Below, one piece after another: positions 44,301 to 54,566 of a stretch of 64,000 bases of DNA. Every line of letters begins with the position of its first letter. The first letter of the stretch is position 1. Origin of the DNA: Sedimenticola hydrogenitrophicus (GTDB lineage Bacteria; Pseudomonadota; Gammaproteobacteria; Chromatiales; Chromatiaceae); assembly GCF_029017505.1 (NCBI RefSeq), contig NZ_JAQGEI010000024.1:1-64000 (forward strand), written 5' to 3'. The notes beneath the pieces are model-generated. The model ran no database searches and was not told where the DNA came from. It saw only the letters and a list, made by a program, of their open reading frames with translations. The position numbers were made by a program, and so were the translations under genes.

Positions 44301-45086
44301 CTACCGGGGCAGGGCGGCGTAGAGCCCGGTCACCTCGTTCATCTGCAGCAGGATCTTGTCCAGCATGCGCACCGCCAGCCCCGGCACGAACTCGTTCTCG
44401 CCCATGCGGTTGCTCAGGTTGTAGAGGTCCCAGTTCTGTCTCACCTGGGCGAGGATCCGGCCGATCTCCGGGGTGTTCTCGTTGGCGTTGCTCAGCTCCT
44501 GCAGGGCGTTGTCGAACTGCTCGGTGGCGGTCCGGTAGTCCTGGCGGTAGAGCTCATGGTCGAACTTCCAGCTCATCAGCATGTAGAGGTTGCCCATGCG
44601 CTGGCTGAGCATGCGCTGGCGGCCGGCGATATTGACCAGGTGGCCCTGCTGGGTGCCGGACTGGTCGGCCAGGATCAGCACCACCTGGTGGGCGGCCGCC
44701 AGCAGCTGTTCGGCATTGGCCCTCAGCTCCTCGGCCTTCTCCCGCTGTACCGGTCCGCTGGCGATGGTCTTGACCGGTTTCCAGAGCTTCTCCACCAGGG
44801 CGAGTCCACGCTGGGTCTCCGGGTCCTGGCTGAACTCCTTGAGCATGTTGAGCTGCTGTTCGAACAGGATGATCGACCCCTTGAGGTGACCCTTGGCCAC
44901 CCGGTAGCGGACATCCTGTCCCATCTGCAGGTAGGACTTGACGATGCGCTGGCTGAGCATACGCTGGCGCCCGGCGATATTGATCGCCTCGGCCAGGTTG
45001 ATCTCCGTGGCGGCCTGGGCCAGCGGCAGCTGGCACAGCAGGATCAGCAGTCCGTATACCACGGTCCGTACGCCTTTCATGATCAT
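44301..45086 (-). CDS. stand-alone PilJ/NarX-type sensor domain protein
   Basis: 261 residues: signal peptide (about 1-26) and two copies of the INIAGRQRMLSQR helix motif (about residues 36-48 and 152-164), characteristic of type IV pili methyl-accepting N-terminal and NarX nitrate-sensing domains. No kinase, HAMP or methyl-accepting part follows, so it would be a periplasmic ligand-binding protein. Its place beside the NosL-type operon makes a nitrogen-oxide ligand plausible. Start ATG 45086, with ATG 45080 as alternative. Confidence 0.82.
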   Translation of the reverse strand: MIMKGVRTVVYGLLILLCQLPLAQAATEINLAEAINIAGRQRMLSQRIVKSYLQMGQDVRYRVAKGHLKGSIILFEQQLNMLKEFSQDPETQRGLALVEKLWKPVKTIASGPVQREKAEELRANAEQLLAAAHQVVLILADQSGTQQGHLVNIAGRQRMLSQRMGNLYMLMSWKFDHELYRQDYRTATEQFDNALQELSNANENTPEIGRILAQVRQNWDLYNLSNRMGENEFVPGLAVRMLDKILLQMNEVTGLYAALPR

Positions 45087-45449
45087 CTATCTGACTCCCC
45101 GGATTGGTTCCGAATTAAATTTATATCGCCTTCCCGTACGGCAGCGCAAGTCGTGACGGGCTTACGCCAGCGTACGGTTGCCGGTTCTGCGCGGTCGGTC
45201 ACCCTGGCGACGCCCCGTCAGTTGCCGTACCGCTGGGTCAGATGGGCAATGGTGGCCGTGATGCGCATCAAAAGCTGCTGCTTATTCCTGGACGGCCATC
45301 ACCTTAGCGTCCGCAAATGCCCATCCCTGAGCCGTTTGTCGTTATAAAAGGGATTTCCGCCGCCGGGCGCGGATTCTATCAAGCGGATGGCGACGCTCTG
45401 GCCGCTTGGTGTTAAAATGTCCCATTTTTTCCCGGCGGAGATGGCTGAC
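45087..45449. other. intergenic region upstream of glyA
   Basis: Divergent spacer between the PilJ-N-type gene and glyA. No repeat family, riboswitch or convincing promoter recognised; the last 80 bp are the glyA leader with GGCGGAG at about 45433-45439. Confidence 0.5.
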
Positions 45450-46703
<1,254 letters not shown>

Positions 46704-46764
46704 GCGTGCGCCCGGACCAAGGGCGAATGCTCCGCTGTCATTGCAAGGCGGAGCCGATGTGGAT

Positions 46765-46940
46765 GTAGGGTGGGTTAGGCGCGCCCTGCGCAGGGGGTGG
46801 CCGTTTGCATGGTACCGTACGCGCACCGTAACCCACCGTTTGGCAGGTTGAGGTGGATTGAAAAAACGGTGGGTTACGCGGCGCCCGGGTATTGTCGTAG
46901 TCTCAAAGCGGGGTGCCTGTGCGCCGCTAACCCACCCTAC
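46765..46940. repeat. TAGGGTGGGTTAGGCGC palindromic repeat pair
   Basis: Two back-to-back arms (GTAGGGTGGGTTAGGCGC ... GCCGCTAACCCACCCTAC) fill the glyA-nrdR gap. Confidence 0.75.
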
Positions 46941-47015
46941 GCAACCGGGCAAATCTGCAATCAATGGCCCAGGGCCAAGTTTTTCATGCGCTTTCTGGAA
47001 AGATCAGGTTAAATC

Positions 47016-47531
47016 ATGCGATGCCCTTTCTGCGGTGCCCAGGATACCAAGGTGGTGGATTCCCGACTGTTCGGGGATGGGGACCAGGTGCGTCGACGGC
47101 GTGAATGCGCCATCTGCAAGGAGCGCTTCACCACCTACGAAACGGCGGAACTGACCTTGCCGATGCTGATCAAGCAGGACGGTAGCCGGGTGCCGTTCGA
47201 CGGCCGCAAGCTCGCCTCCGGCATGTCCCGCGCCCTGGAGAAACGCCCGGTCAGCGCCGAGCAGGTGGAGGAGGCGATCAGCCACATCCGCCGCAAGCTG
47301 CTGGCCCATGGCGAGCGCGAGGTGCCATCGCGGCAGATTGGCGAGTGGGTGATGGAGGAGCTGCGGGCCCTGGACCAGGTGGCCTATGTGCGCTTCGCCT
47401 CGGTGTATCGCAGTTTCGAGGACGTAAACGCCTTCCGCGAGGAGATCGAACGGCTGGAGAAACAGCTGCCGCCGGACGTGCGCCGCGATCAGCTGGACCT
47501 GCTCAACGGCAACAAAGACGATGACGGCTAA
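47016..47531 (+). CDS. nrdR: NrdR, transcriptional repressor of ribonucleotide reductase genes
   Basis: 171 residues. N-terminal zinc ribbon [15 protein letters not shown] ... [12 protein letters not shown], then an ATP-cone domain ([12 protein letters not shown]-like, about 49-139). It senses ATP/dATP and represses nrd operons. It overlaps ribD by 11 bp. Confidence 0.97.
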   Translation: MRCPFCGAQDTKVVDSRLFGDGDQVRRRRECAICKERFTTYETAELTLPMLIKQDGSRVPFDGRKLASGMSRALEKRPVSAEQVEEAISHIRRKLLAHGEREVPSRQIGEWVMEELRALDQVAYVRFASVYRSFEDVNAFREEIERLEKQLPPDVRRDQLDLLNGNKDDDG

Positions 47532-48657
47532 AGATCATAGCTACATGGCCCGGGCCATCCGCCTGGCCGAACAGGGACTCTACACCACCCATCCCAACCC
47601 CCGGGTCGGCTGTGTGCTGGTGCGGGACGGCGTGATCGTCGGCGAAGGCTTTCACCGCCGCGCCGGAGAACCCCATGCCGAACGCAACGCCCTGGCCAAG
47701 GCCGGCGAGCGGGCGCGCGGCGCCACCGCCTACGTGACCCTGGAGCCGTGCTGCCATCACGGCCGCACCGCGCCCTGCAGCGACGGCCTGATCGAGGCCG
47801 GGGTGGCGCGGGTGGTGGTGGCCATGACCGACCCCAATCCACGGGTGGCCGGCCAAGGCATCGCCCAGCTGCAGGCGGCCGGCATCCGGGTCGACCAGGG
47901 GGTGATGACGGCCCAGGCGCAGGCCCTCAACCCCGGTTTTATCGCCCGCATGAGTCGGGGCCGGCCCTTTGTGCGCTGCAAGCTGGCCATGAGCCTGGAC
48001 GGGCGTACCGCCATGGCCAGCGGCGAGAGCAAGTGGATTACCGGCGAGGCGGCGCGGCTGGACGTGCAGCGGCTGCGCGCGCGCAGCGACGCCATCATCA
48101 CCGGGATCGGCACGGTGCGGGCCGATGACCCCTCGATGAACGTGCGCCTGAGTGCCGCCGAACTGCCGGGGGTGGCCTCGGACGACTACCTGCTGCAGCC
48201 GCTGCGGGTGGTGCTGGATCCCGACCTGCAGATGTCCCCCGCTGCGCGGATGCTGAATCTGCCGGGGCCGACCCTGGTGGTCAGTACCACCGATGATGAG
48301 AGCAGAAGGCGGGCGTTGGAGGCGGCCGGGGCCGAGGTGATCCAGCTGCCGCGTCGCGGACTGGGCATCGACCTGGAGCGGCTGATGGAGACTCTGGCCC
48401 AGCGCGGCATCAACGAGGTGCTGATCGAATCCGGCCCCACCCTGGCAGGCGCGGCGGTGGCGGCCGGGGTGGTGGATCAGCTGACCATCTACGCGGCACC
48501 GATCCTGATGGGCAGCGATGCCCGGGGGCTGCTCAATCTGCCGGCCCTGACCGAGATGAAACACCGCATCGCCCTGGAGATCGAGGACCTGCGCATGGTT
48601 GGGTCCGATCTGCGCATCCGGGTGAAACCCACACGAACCATCAAGGCGGGCAACTGA
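47521..48657 (+). CDS. ribD: RibD, bifunctional riboflavin deaminase/reductase
   Basis: 378 residues. Deaminase zinc site HAE in PHAERNAL and PCxxxGRTxPC in [12 protein letters not shown] (about 80-90); reductase domain from about 145 with [11 protein letters not shown] and the SGP motif in [10 protein letters not shown]. Carries out the second and third steps of riboflavin synthesis. Its stop overlaps ribE by one base. Confidence 0.96.
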   Translation: MTAKDHSYMARAIRLAEQGLYTTHPNPRVGCVLVRDGVIVGEGFHRRAGEPHAERNALAKAGERARGATAYVTLEPCCHHGRTAPCSDGLIEAGVARVVVAMTDPNPRVAGQGIAQLQAAGIRVDQGVMTAQAQALNPGFIARMSRGRPFVRCKLAMSLDGRTAMASGESKWITGEAARLDVQRLRARSDAIITGIGTVRADDPSMNVRLSAAELPGVASDDYLLQPLRVVLDPDLQMSPAARMLNLPGPTLVVSTTDDESRRRALEAAGAEVIQLPRRGLGIDLERLMETLAQRGINEVLIESGPTLAGAAVAAGVVDQLTIYAAPILMGSDARGLLNLPALTEMKHRIALEIEDLRMVGSDLRIRVKPTRTIKAGN

Positions 48658-49322
48658 TGTTTACAGGCATTATCCAGGCCGTCGGCACCCTGGCCGGCCG
48701 TGAACCCCGTGGTGGTGACCTGCGCCTGGCCATTCGCGCTGACCGGTTGCCGCTGGCCGATGTGCAACTCGGCGACAGCATCGCCACCAACGGGATCTGT
48801 CTGACGGTGATCGAACTGACCGGCGACGGTTACCTGGCCGACGTCTCGCGCGAGACCCTGGCGCTGAGCACCCTGTCCGAGCTGGCGGTGGGCAGCCGGG
48901 TCAACCTGGAGAAGGCGCTGACCCTGAGCACCCCGCTGGGCGGCCACCTGGTGAGCGGCCACGTGGACGGGGTGGGGACCATCCTGGAGCGCCGCGAAGA
49001 GGCCCGCTCGATCCGTTTTTGGGTGGAGGCGCCGCCGGCGCTGGCCCGCTATATCGCCCACAAGGGCTCGATCTGCGTCGACGGCGCCAGCCTCACGGTG
49101 AACGCGGTGGACGGCCACCGCTTCGATCTGAATATCGTCCCCCACACCCGGCAGGAGACCATCACCGCCGACTACCGCCCGGGCAGCCGGGTCAATCTGG
49201 AGGTGGACCTGGTGGCGCGCTACCTGGAGCGGCTGCTGCTGGGCGAGCGGGCGGCGCAGCCGGCCACGCCCGAATCCGGTGTGACGATGGCGTTGCTGGC
49301 GGAGCGGGGTTTTTTGCGCTAG
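48657..49322 (+). CDS. ribE: RibE, riboflavin synthase alpha chain
   Basis: 221 residues made of two lumazine-binding halves: [12 protein letters not shown] ... NGICLTV, and GHVDGVGTI ... KGSICVDGASLTVN. Dismutates 6,7-dimethyl-8-ribityllumazine to riboflavin. Directly coupled to ribD. Confidence 0.96.
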   Translation: MFTGIIQAVGTLAGREPRGGDLRLAIRADRLPLADVQLGDSIATNGICLTVIELTGDGYLADVSRETLALSTLSELAVGSRVNLEKALTLSTPLGGHLVSGHVDGVGTILERREEARSIRFWVEAPPALARYIAHKGSICVDGASLTVNAVDGHRFDLNIVPHTRQETITADYRPGSRVNLEVDLVARYLERLLLGERAAQPATPESGVTMALLAERGFLR

Positions 49323-49364
49323 CCGGGGCGCCGTGGCTTTGGGATTGGATTTGGGGGTTTGGTT

Positions 49365-49540
49365 CGTATGTTGGAAGTGAGCCCGGGAACCCCAACGGGG
49401 TTTCATGCGTGTGCGCCATGATGTTGGGGTTCGTTCCTCACCCCAACCTACGGGCTGGCGCCTCGCAAATGGGGAGCAGACCCTATATGAGGCGTGGTAC
49501 AAGGATGTACCGTTTACGGGGGTGAGGACGGCATAAGCTC
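49365..49540. repeat. palindromic repeats between ribE and ribBA
   Basis: TTGGGGTTCG...CACCCCAACCTACGG part of the TAGGTTGGGG family (to about 49452), then a GTGGTACAAGGATGTACCGTTTAC fragment (about 49490-49530). No FMN riboswitch features were found here. Confidence 0.7.
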
Positions 49541-49638
49541 AGCGCATCCGCCGATCAGATTTTTAATGTCTTGGGAGATTCCCCCGGCTTTGTTACACTT
49601 TTCCGCTGTTTTCGGTGCTTTGAGGCACGGTAGTAATT

Positions 49639-50754
49639 ATGGCTTTTAATACGACAGAAGAGATTATCGAGGATCTGCGCCAGGGCAAGATGGTGATCAT
49701 CATGGATGATGAGGACCGCGAGAACGAGGGTGACCTGCTGATGGCCGCCGAGGCGGTGACGCCCGAGGCGATCAACTTTATGGCCCGTTACGGGCGCGGG
49801 CTGATCTGCCTGACCCTGACCAAGGAGCGCTGCCAGCAGTTGCGGTTGCCGCTGATGGTGGGGGTCAATGAGTCCCAGCACGCCACCAACTTCACCGTCT
49901 CCATCGAGGCGGCCGAGGGGGTTACCACCGGCATCTCCGCGGCGGATCGCGCCACCACGGTGCTGGCGGCGGTGAAGGAGCAGGCGATGCCCCAGGACCT
50001 GGTGCAGCCTGGCCACATCTTCCCGCTGATGGCCCAGCCCGGCGGCGTGCTGGTGCGCGCCGGACACACCGAGGCCGGCTGCGACCTGGCCCGGCTGGCC
50101 GGTTTCAGCCCGGCGGCGGCGATTGTCGAGATCCTCAACGAGGACGGCAGCATGGCGCGCCGGCCCGACCTGGAGAAGTTTGCCGAGCAGCACGACCTGA
50201 AGATCGGCACCATCGCCGACCTGATCCACTACCGGGTCAGTAATGAAAAGACCATCGAACGGGTCAGCGAGTGCACCCTGCCAACCGAGTATGGCGATTT
50301 CCGCCTGGTGGCCTATCAGGATTGTGTCGACCCCGAACTGCATCTGGCCCTGGTGATGGGCGAGGTGGCCCCGAGCCAGCCGGTGCTGGTGCGGGTACAC
50401 ATGCAGAACACCCTGTGCGACCTGTTCTCGACCAGTCATCCCGGTTGCAGCTGGCCGCTGAATAACGCGATGAAACAGATCGCCAAGGCGGGTTCGGGTA
50501 TCATCGTGGTGCTGCGCAACCACGACACCACCCGGGACATGATCCAGCGCATGCGCGAGTTCCAGTACCACGACAAGGAGCCGCAGAACATCCCGGCCGG
50601 GGACTCCAAGCGCCATCTGCGCACCTACGGTATCGGCGCGCAGATCCTGTGCGACCTGGGGGTGCAGAAGATGCGCGTGCTGAGCGCGCCCAAGAGCCTG
50701 CATGCCATCTCCGGCTTCGACCTGGAGATTGTCGAGTATGTGGCCTGTGAATAG
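49639..50754 (+). CDS. ribBA: RibBA-type DHBP synthase with degenerate GTP cyclohydrolase II domain
   Basis: 371 residues. The N-terminal RibB half is complete (DDEDRENEGDL, HTEAGCDLARLAG), making 3,4-dihydroxybutanone phosphate. The C-terminal RibA-like half keeps the fold (VLVRVHMQNTLCDLF, LRTYGIGAQIL) but lacks the three-Cys zinc site of active GTP cyclohydrolase II. So a separate ribA gene is expected elsewhere. Followed by ribH. Confidence 0.92.
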   Translation: MAFNTTEEIIEDLRQGKMVIIMDDEDRENEGDLLMAAEAVTPEAINFMARYGRGLICLTLTKERCQQLRLPLMVGVNESQHATNFTVSIEAAEGVTTGISAADRATTVLAAVKEQAMPQDLVQPGHIFPLMAQPGGVLVRAGHTEAGCDLARLAGFSPAAAIVEILNEDGSMARRPDLEKFAEQHDLKIGTIADLIHYRVSNEKTIERVSECTLPTEYGDFRLVAYQDCVDPELHLALVMGEVAPSQPVLVRVHMQNTLCDLFSTSHPGCSWPLNNAMKQIAKAGSGIIVVLRNHDTTRDMIQRMREFQYHDKEPQNIPAGDSKRHLRTYGIGAQILCDLGVQKMRVLSAPKSLHAISGFDLEIVEYVACE

Positions 50755-50823
50755 GCCAGACCCGGTCGCCCTGTTACATAATCCAATCGGGAAGCTTCCC
50801 GCACTAAAAGGTCGTATGAAGAG

Positions 50824-51294
50824 ATGGCTATAAAAACCATAGAGGGTTCGCTGACGGTACAAAACGCGCGTTTCTGCCTGGTGGTGGCACGCTTCAACAG
50901 TTTTGTCGTCGAGAGTCTGCTGGACGGGGCGATCGACGCCCTGAAGCGTCACGGTGCCAGTGACGCCGATATCACCGTGGTGCGGGTACCCGGCGCCTTC
51001 GAGATGCCGCTGGTGCTGGAACGGCTGGCGGCCAAAGGCGGTTATGACGCCATCGTCGCGCTGGGCGCGGTGATCCGCGGCGGCACCCCGCACTTCGACT
51101 TTGTCGCCGGCGAGTGCGTCAAGGGCATGGCCCAGGTGACTCTCAAACACCAGCTGCCGATCGCCTTCGGCGTACTCACGGTGGATACCATCGAGCAGGC
51201 GATCGAGCGCGCCGGCACCAAGGCCGGCAACAAGGGAGCGGAAGCAGCCATGTCCGCCATCGAGATGGTCAACGTCCTGCGCCAGCTCGACTGA
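50824..51294 (+). CDS. ribH: RibH, 6,7-dimethyl-8-ribityllumazine synthase
   Basis: 156 residues with [51 protein letters not shown] and the [17 protein letters not shown] segment. Forms the icosahedral or pentameric enzyme before riboflavin synthase. Lies 15 bp before nusB. Confidence 0.96.
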   Translation: MAIKTIEGSLTVQNARFCLVVARFNSFVVESLLDGAIDALKRHGASDADITVVRVPGAFEMPLVLERLAAKGGYDAIVALGAVIRGGTPHFDFVAGECVKGMAQVTLKHQLPIAFGVLTVDTIEQAIERAGTKAGNKGAEAAMSAIEMVNVLRQLD

Positions 51295-51309
51295 ATGAGC
51301 ATCGACTGA

Positions 51310-51732
51310 ATGAGCAAAAAACGAAGCCAGGCCAGACACAACGCGGTACAGGCCATCTACCAGTGGCAGGTCGCGGGGCAGGATATCAAGGATATCCGCA
51401 ATCAGTTTGTGGCCGATCGCAAGCCGGGAAGTTTTGAACTGGACTACTTCGAGGCCCTGCTGCACGGCGTACCGGCCCACCTGGATGAGCTGGATGAATT
51501 GCTCGGGCCCTATCTCGACCGTTCCATCGAGAGCGTCGATCCGGTGGAGCGGGCGATCCTGCGTCTCGGCGCCTTCGAGCTGCGTTACCAGTTGGAGGTC
51601 CCCTACAAGGTGATCATCAACGAGTCGATCGAGCTCTCCAAGGTGTTCGGCGCCGAGCAGGGTCACAAGTATGTCAACGGCGTGCTGGACAAGCTGGCGC
51701 GTCAGCTGCGTTCGGGCGAGCTGAAGAAGTAG
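51310..51732 (+). CDS. nusB: NusB, transcription antitermination factor
   Basis: 140 residues beginning MSKKRSQARHNAVQAIYQWQ, with VERAILRLGAFEL and VPYKVIINESIELSKVFG, the NusB core. Works with NusE at rRNA boxA. A GGCGGGC/GCCCGCC hairpin lies directly after the stop codon, without a T run. Confidence 0.96.
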   Translation: MSKKRSQARHNAVQAIYQWQVAGQDIKDIRNQFVADRKPGSFELDYFEALLHGVPAHLDELDELLGPYLDRSIESVDPVERAILRLGAFELRYQLEVPYKVIINESIELSKVFGAEQGHKYVNGVLDKLARQLRSGELKK

Positions 51733-51808
51733 CCTGGCGGGCATGGCCCGCCCTATACACTAAGTGTGGCTTTCAATAGCCGTTTAGTTATCCCGGGCCG
51801 GTTAGTAA

Positions 51809-51892
51809 GGAACCACGGATGGACACAGATTCACACCGATAGGAGCTCAGAATTCTGAATCCGTGTTTATCTGTGTGAATCCGTGGTTCTCC
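51809..51892. repeat. intact GGAACCACGGATGGACACAG repeat (empty MITE site)
   Basis: Uninterrupted form of the element split by a MITE at 21495; arms GGAACCACGGAT...ATCCGTGGTTC. Confidence 0.85.
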
Positions 51893-51930
51893 AGGGTCCC
51901 GCCCATCAGGCCCGGTATCAATTGAGCTTG

Positions 51931-52012
51931 GTAGGGTGGGCACGCTTTTTGTGCCCACGCGGATGCCGCGCACGCGATGGCAGCGTGGGCACAGAAGACG
52001 TGCCCAACCTAC
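51931..52012. repeat. TAGGGTGGGCACGC palindromic repeat
   Basis: Same family as 34662-34743; between nusB and thiL. Confidence 0.75.
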
Positions 52013-52100
52013 GCGCTGATTATATTTGCGTTTATTCGCGTTCATTCGCGGCTAATATCTTCCTGCCTGTGGCCAAGCAGACGGGTAATCAGGAAACATT

Positions 52101-53072
52101 GTGCCGAGCTCCGAATTCCAACTGATCGAGCACTACTTCTCCCGCCTCGGCGCGCTCCGTTCCGATGTGCCGCTGGGCGTGGGGGATGACTGCGCTCTGC
52201 TGCAGGTCCCGCCGGGACAACAGCTGGCAGTCAGCATCGACACCCTGGTGGAGGGGACCCATTTCCTGCCCGGTGTGGACGCCGAATCCCTGGGACACAA
52301 GGCGCTGGCGGTCAATCTCAGCGACCTGGCGGCGATGGGGGCAGCGCCGGCCTGGGTCACCCTGGCGCTGACCCTGCCGCGGGTGGACGAGGCGTGGATC
52401 GAGGCGTTCTGCCGCGGCTTTGCCCGGCTGGCGGCCCGTCATCAGGTACAGCTGGTGGGGGGCGACACCACCCGCGGCCCCCTGAGTATCACGGTTCAGG
52501 TGCATGGCTTCGTCGAGCCGGGCCGGGCGCTCAGGCGCGATGCGGCGCGGCCGGGTGACCTGATCTACGTGACCGGCACCCTGGGCGATGCCGGGCTGGC
52601 GCTGCTCGCCCTGCAGGGCGGTTACGACGCCGGGGAACATCTGGCGGCGCTGCAGCGGCGGCTGGACCGGCCCGAACCCCGGCTTGCCGAGGCCCGGGCG
52701 CTGCGCGACCTCGCCAGCGCTGCCATCGACATCTCCGACGGCCTGCTCGCCGACCTGGGGCATATCTGCGAACGCAGCAACGTGGGCGCGACGCTCCAAC
52801 AAGCGGCCATCCCCCTCTCCGCAGCGCTAGCGGCCTATGTGCGGGCGACCGCGGACTGGTCGATTCCGCTCGCCGCCGGGGACGATTACGAACTCTGCCT
52901 CATAGTCCCCGCCGACCGGCAGGCGGCGGTCGAGGCGGTCGGACAGACCCTGGATATCCCGCTCAGCCTGATCGGCCGCATCGAGGCCGGCGGCGCTATC
53001 CACTGCCTCGATGCGGCGGGCAACCCCATCGCTGTCGCCCGGGGAGGGTATGACCATTTCCGCAACCCCTGA
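52101..53072 (+). CDS. thiL: ThiL, thiamine-monophosphate kinase
   Basis: 323 residues starting at GTG 52101 (CAGGAAAC upstream). Motifs: GVGDDCALL, SIDTLVEGTHF, NLSDLAAMGA and the LVGGDTTRGPLSI region. Phosphorylates thiamine monophosphate to the active cofactor. Overlaps pgpA by 23 bp. Confidence 0.95.
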   Translation: MPSSEFQLIEHYFSRLGALRSDVPLGVGDDCALLQVPPGQQLAVSIDTLVEGTHFLPGVDAESLGHKALAVNLSDLAAMGAAPAWVTLALTLPRVDEAWIEAFCRGFARLAARHQVQLVGGDTTRGPLSITVQVHGFVEPGRALRRDAARPGDLIYVTGTLGDAGLALLALQGGYDAGEHLAALQRRLDRPEPRLAEARALRDLASAAIDISDGLLADLGHICERSNVGATLQQAAIPLSAALAAYVRATADWSIPLAAGDDYELCLIVPADRQAAVEAVGQTLDIPLSLIGRIEAGGAIHCLDAAGNPIAVARGGYDHFRNP

Positions 53073-53538
53073 GCCCCGGCCCGACTGGCGCAATCCGGTC
53101 CATCTGCTGGCCTTCGGCCTCGGCTCCGGCGCGGCGCCCAAGGCACCCGGCACCTTCGGCACCCTGGCGGCGGTGCCGCTCTACCTGCTGCTGCAGCCGC
53201 TGGCTCCGCTGCCGTACCTGCTGCTGGTGTTGCTGCTGTTCCTGCTCGGCATCTGGCTCTGTGGTCGTACCTCGCGGGATCTGGGGGTGCATGACCACGG
53301 CGGTATTGTCTGGGACGAGTGGGTCGGCTTGCTGATTACACTGTGGATGGCCCCACCGGGCTGGTATTGGCTGCTGGCCGGCTTCTGCCTGTTCCGCTTT
53401 TTCGATATTCTCAAGCCCTGGCCGATCGGTCTGCTGGACCGGCAGGTCTCCGGCGGGCTGGGGATCATGCTGGATGACGTGCTGGCCGGGATCTACGGTT
53501 TCGTACTCATCCAGCTTGCGGTTTATCTGCTAGGCTAA
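53050..53538 (+). CDS. pgpA: PgpA, phosphatidylglycerophosphatase A
   Basis: 162 residues from ATG 53050 (GGGGAGG upstream). Several membrane segments; motifs GAAPKAPGTFGTL and DHGGIVWDEWVG with FDILKPWPI are typical of PgpA. Makes phosphatidylglycerol in the inner membrane. Last gene of the block that starts at nrdR. Confidence 0.95.
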   Translation: MTISATPEPRPDWRNPVHLLAFGLGSGAAPKAPGTFGTLAAVPLYLLLQPLAPLPYLLLVLLLFLLGIWLCGRTSRDLGVHDHGGIVWDEWVGLLITLWMAPPGWYWLLAGFCLFRFFDILKPWPIGLLDRQVSGGLGIMLDDVLAGIYGFVLIQLAVYLLG

Positions 53539-53612
53539 GGGCGCTGACCATACGCGGGCACGGCCCACTCCATAGGGCTACCCTTTACCCACAAATGCCG
53601 ATGAACACGCGT

Positions 53613-53767
53613 GTAGGATGGGTGGAGGCGCGGCACCTATGTTGGCGGCTGTTCGCGGCGGTCGGGCGCGCCGTAACCCATCTTCGGATGCGGATGCAGG
53701 TGCACGATGGGTTGCGCGCCGGAGAGGGAGCCGGCGGAGAGTTCATGGAGGCGCTCCACCCATCCTA
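53613..53767. repeat. TAGGATGGGTGGAGGCGC palindromic repeat
   Basis: Long palindrome (GTAGGATGGGTGGAG...CTCCACCCATCCTAC). No gene in 53539-53897. Confidence 0.75.
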
Positions 53768-53897
53768 CGCCTGGATGCAGTCCGACCCACTTATGGGTAA
53801 AGGGCGGCCCTGGGGCACCCGGTGGGCGCCGACTTGATAAACATTCAACGGGCGGAAGCAGATCGGCCCCGCGCCATTGCGATAGAGAGAGCATCCG

Positions 53898-54566
53898 ATG
53901 ATCCGATACAGAGTGATCCGACAACTCCCCCTGGCCGGTCTCCTGCTGGGCTGTCTGCTCGCATCGACCGCTCTCCTGGCGGTGGAGAAGGTCCGGGTGA
54001 TGGCGCTGTTTGCCGATAAGGCGATGCTGCAGATCGACGGCAAACAGCGACTGCTGAAGGCCGGGCAGCGCAGCCCGGAAGGGGTGCTGCTGGTCTCGGC
54101 GGATGCCAACGGGGCGGTGATCGAGATGGATGGCAGGCGCGAGCGCTACGGCCTCGGTTCCCAAGTCGGCGGTCACTTCGCCCAGCGACAGATGGCCGAG
54201 GTGAAGATCTGGGCCGACACCAAGGGCGCCTACAACACTATGGGCAGTATCAACGGCCGCATGGTCGATATGCTGGTGGACACCGGTGCCACCAGCGTCG
54301 CTATGAGTGAAGTGGAAGCGAAACGCCTGGGCATCCCCTACCGGATCAAGGGGGAGAAGACCGGGGTGCGTACCGCCTCCGGTTTTGCCCGCGCCTATGC
54401 CGTGACCTTGGATCAGGTGCAGGTCGGGGAGCTGACGTTGCACCAGGTCGACGCGGTGGTGGTGGAGGGCAACAGCCCGCACCGGGTGCTGCTGGGGATG
54501 AGCTTTCTTGGGCGGGTGAATATGCAGCACAAGGGCAGCCTGATGGTGCTGCAGAGCAAGTTCTGA
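53898..54566 (+). CDS. retropepsin-like clan AA aspartic protease
   Basis: 222 residues: signal or membrane segment (about 10-28), a linker domain, then the aspartic-protease core with LVDTGATSVAMS (about 129-140) and VLLGMSFLGRVNM. Family of predicted periplasmic retropepsin-like enzymes, probably dimeric since only one Asp motif is present. Substrate unknown. It converges with the lipoprotein gene, whose stop abuts. Confidence 0.88.
   Translation: MIRYRVIRQLPLAGLLLGCLLASTALLAVEKVRVMALFADKAMLQIDGKQRLLKAGQRSPEGVLLVSADANGAVIEMDGRRERYGLGSQVGGHFAQRQMAEVKIWADTKGAYNTMGSINGRMVDMLVDTGATSVAMSEVEAKRLGIPYRIKGEKTGVRTASGFARAYAVTLDQVQVGELTLHQVDAVVVEGNSPHRVLLGMSFLGRVNMQHKGSLMVLQSKF

Noticed and set aside
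44226-45347. Long plus-strand open frame opposite the PilJ-N-type gene
   Set aside because: It is the antisense of a well-supported gene with signal peptide and repeated motif; its composition is that of a GC-rich shadow frame.
45087-45449. Glycine riboswitch upstream of glyA
   Set aside because: No tandem aptamer-like sequence recognised; nothing beyond a ribosome site can be supported.
49323-49638. FMN riboswitch before ribBA
   Set aside because: The spacer is explained by common palindromic repeats, and I see no RFN-element core.
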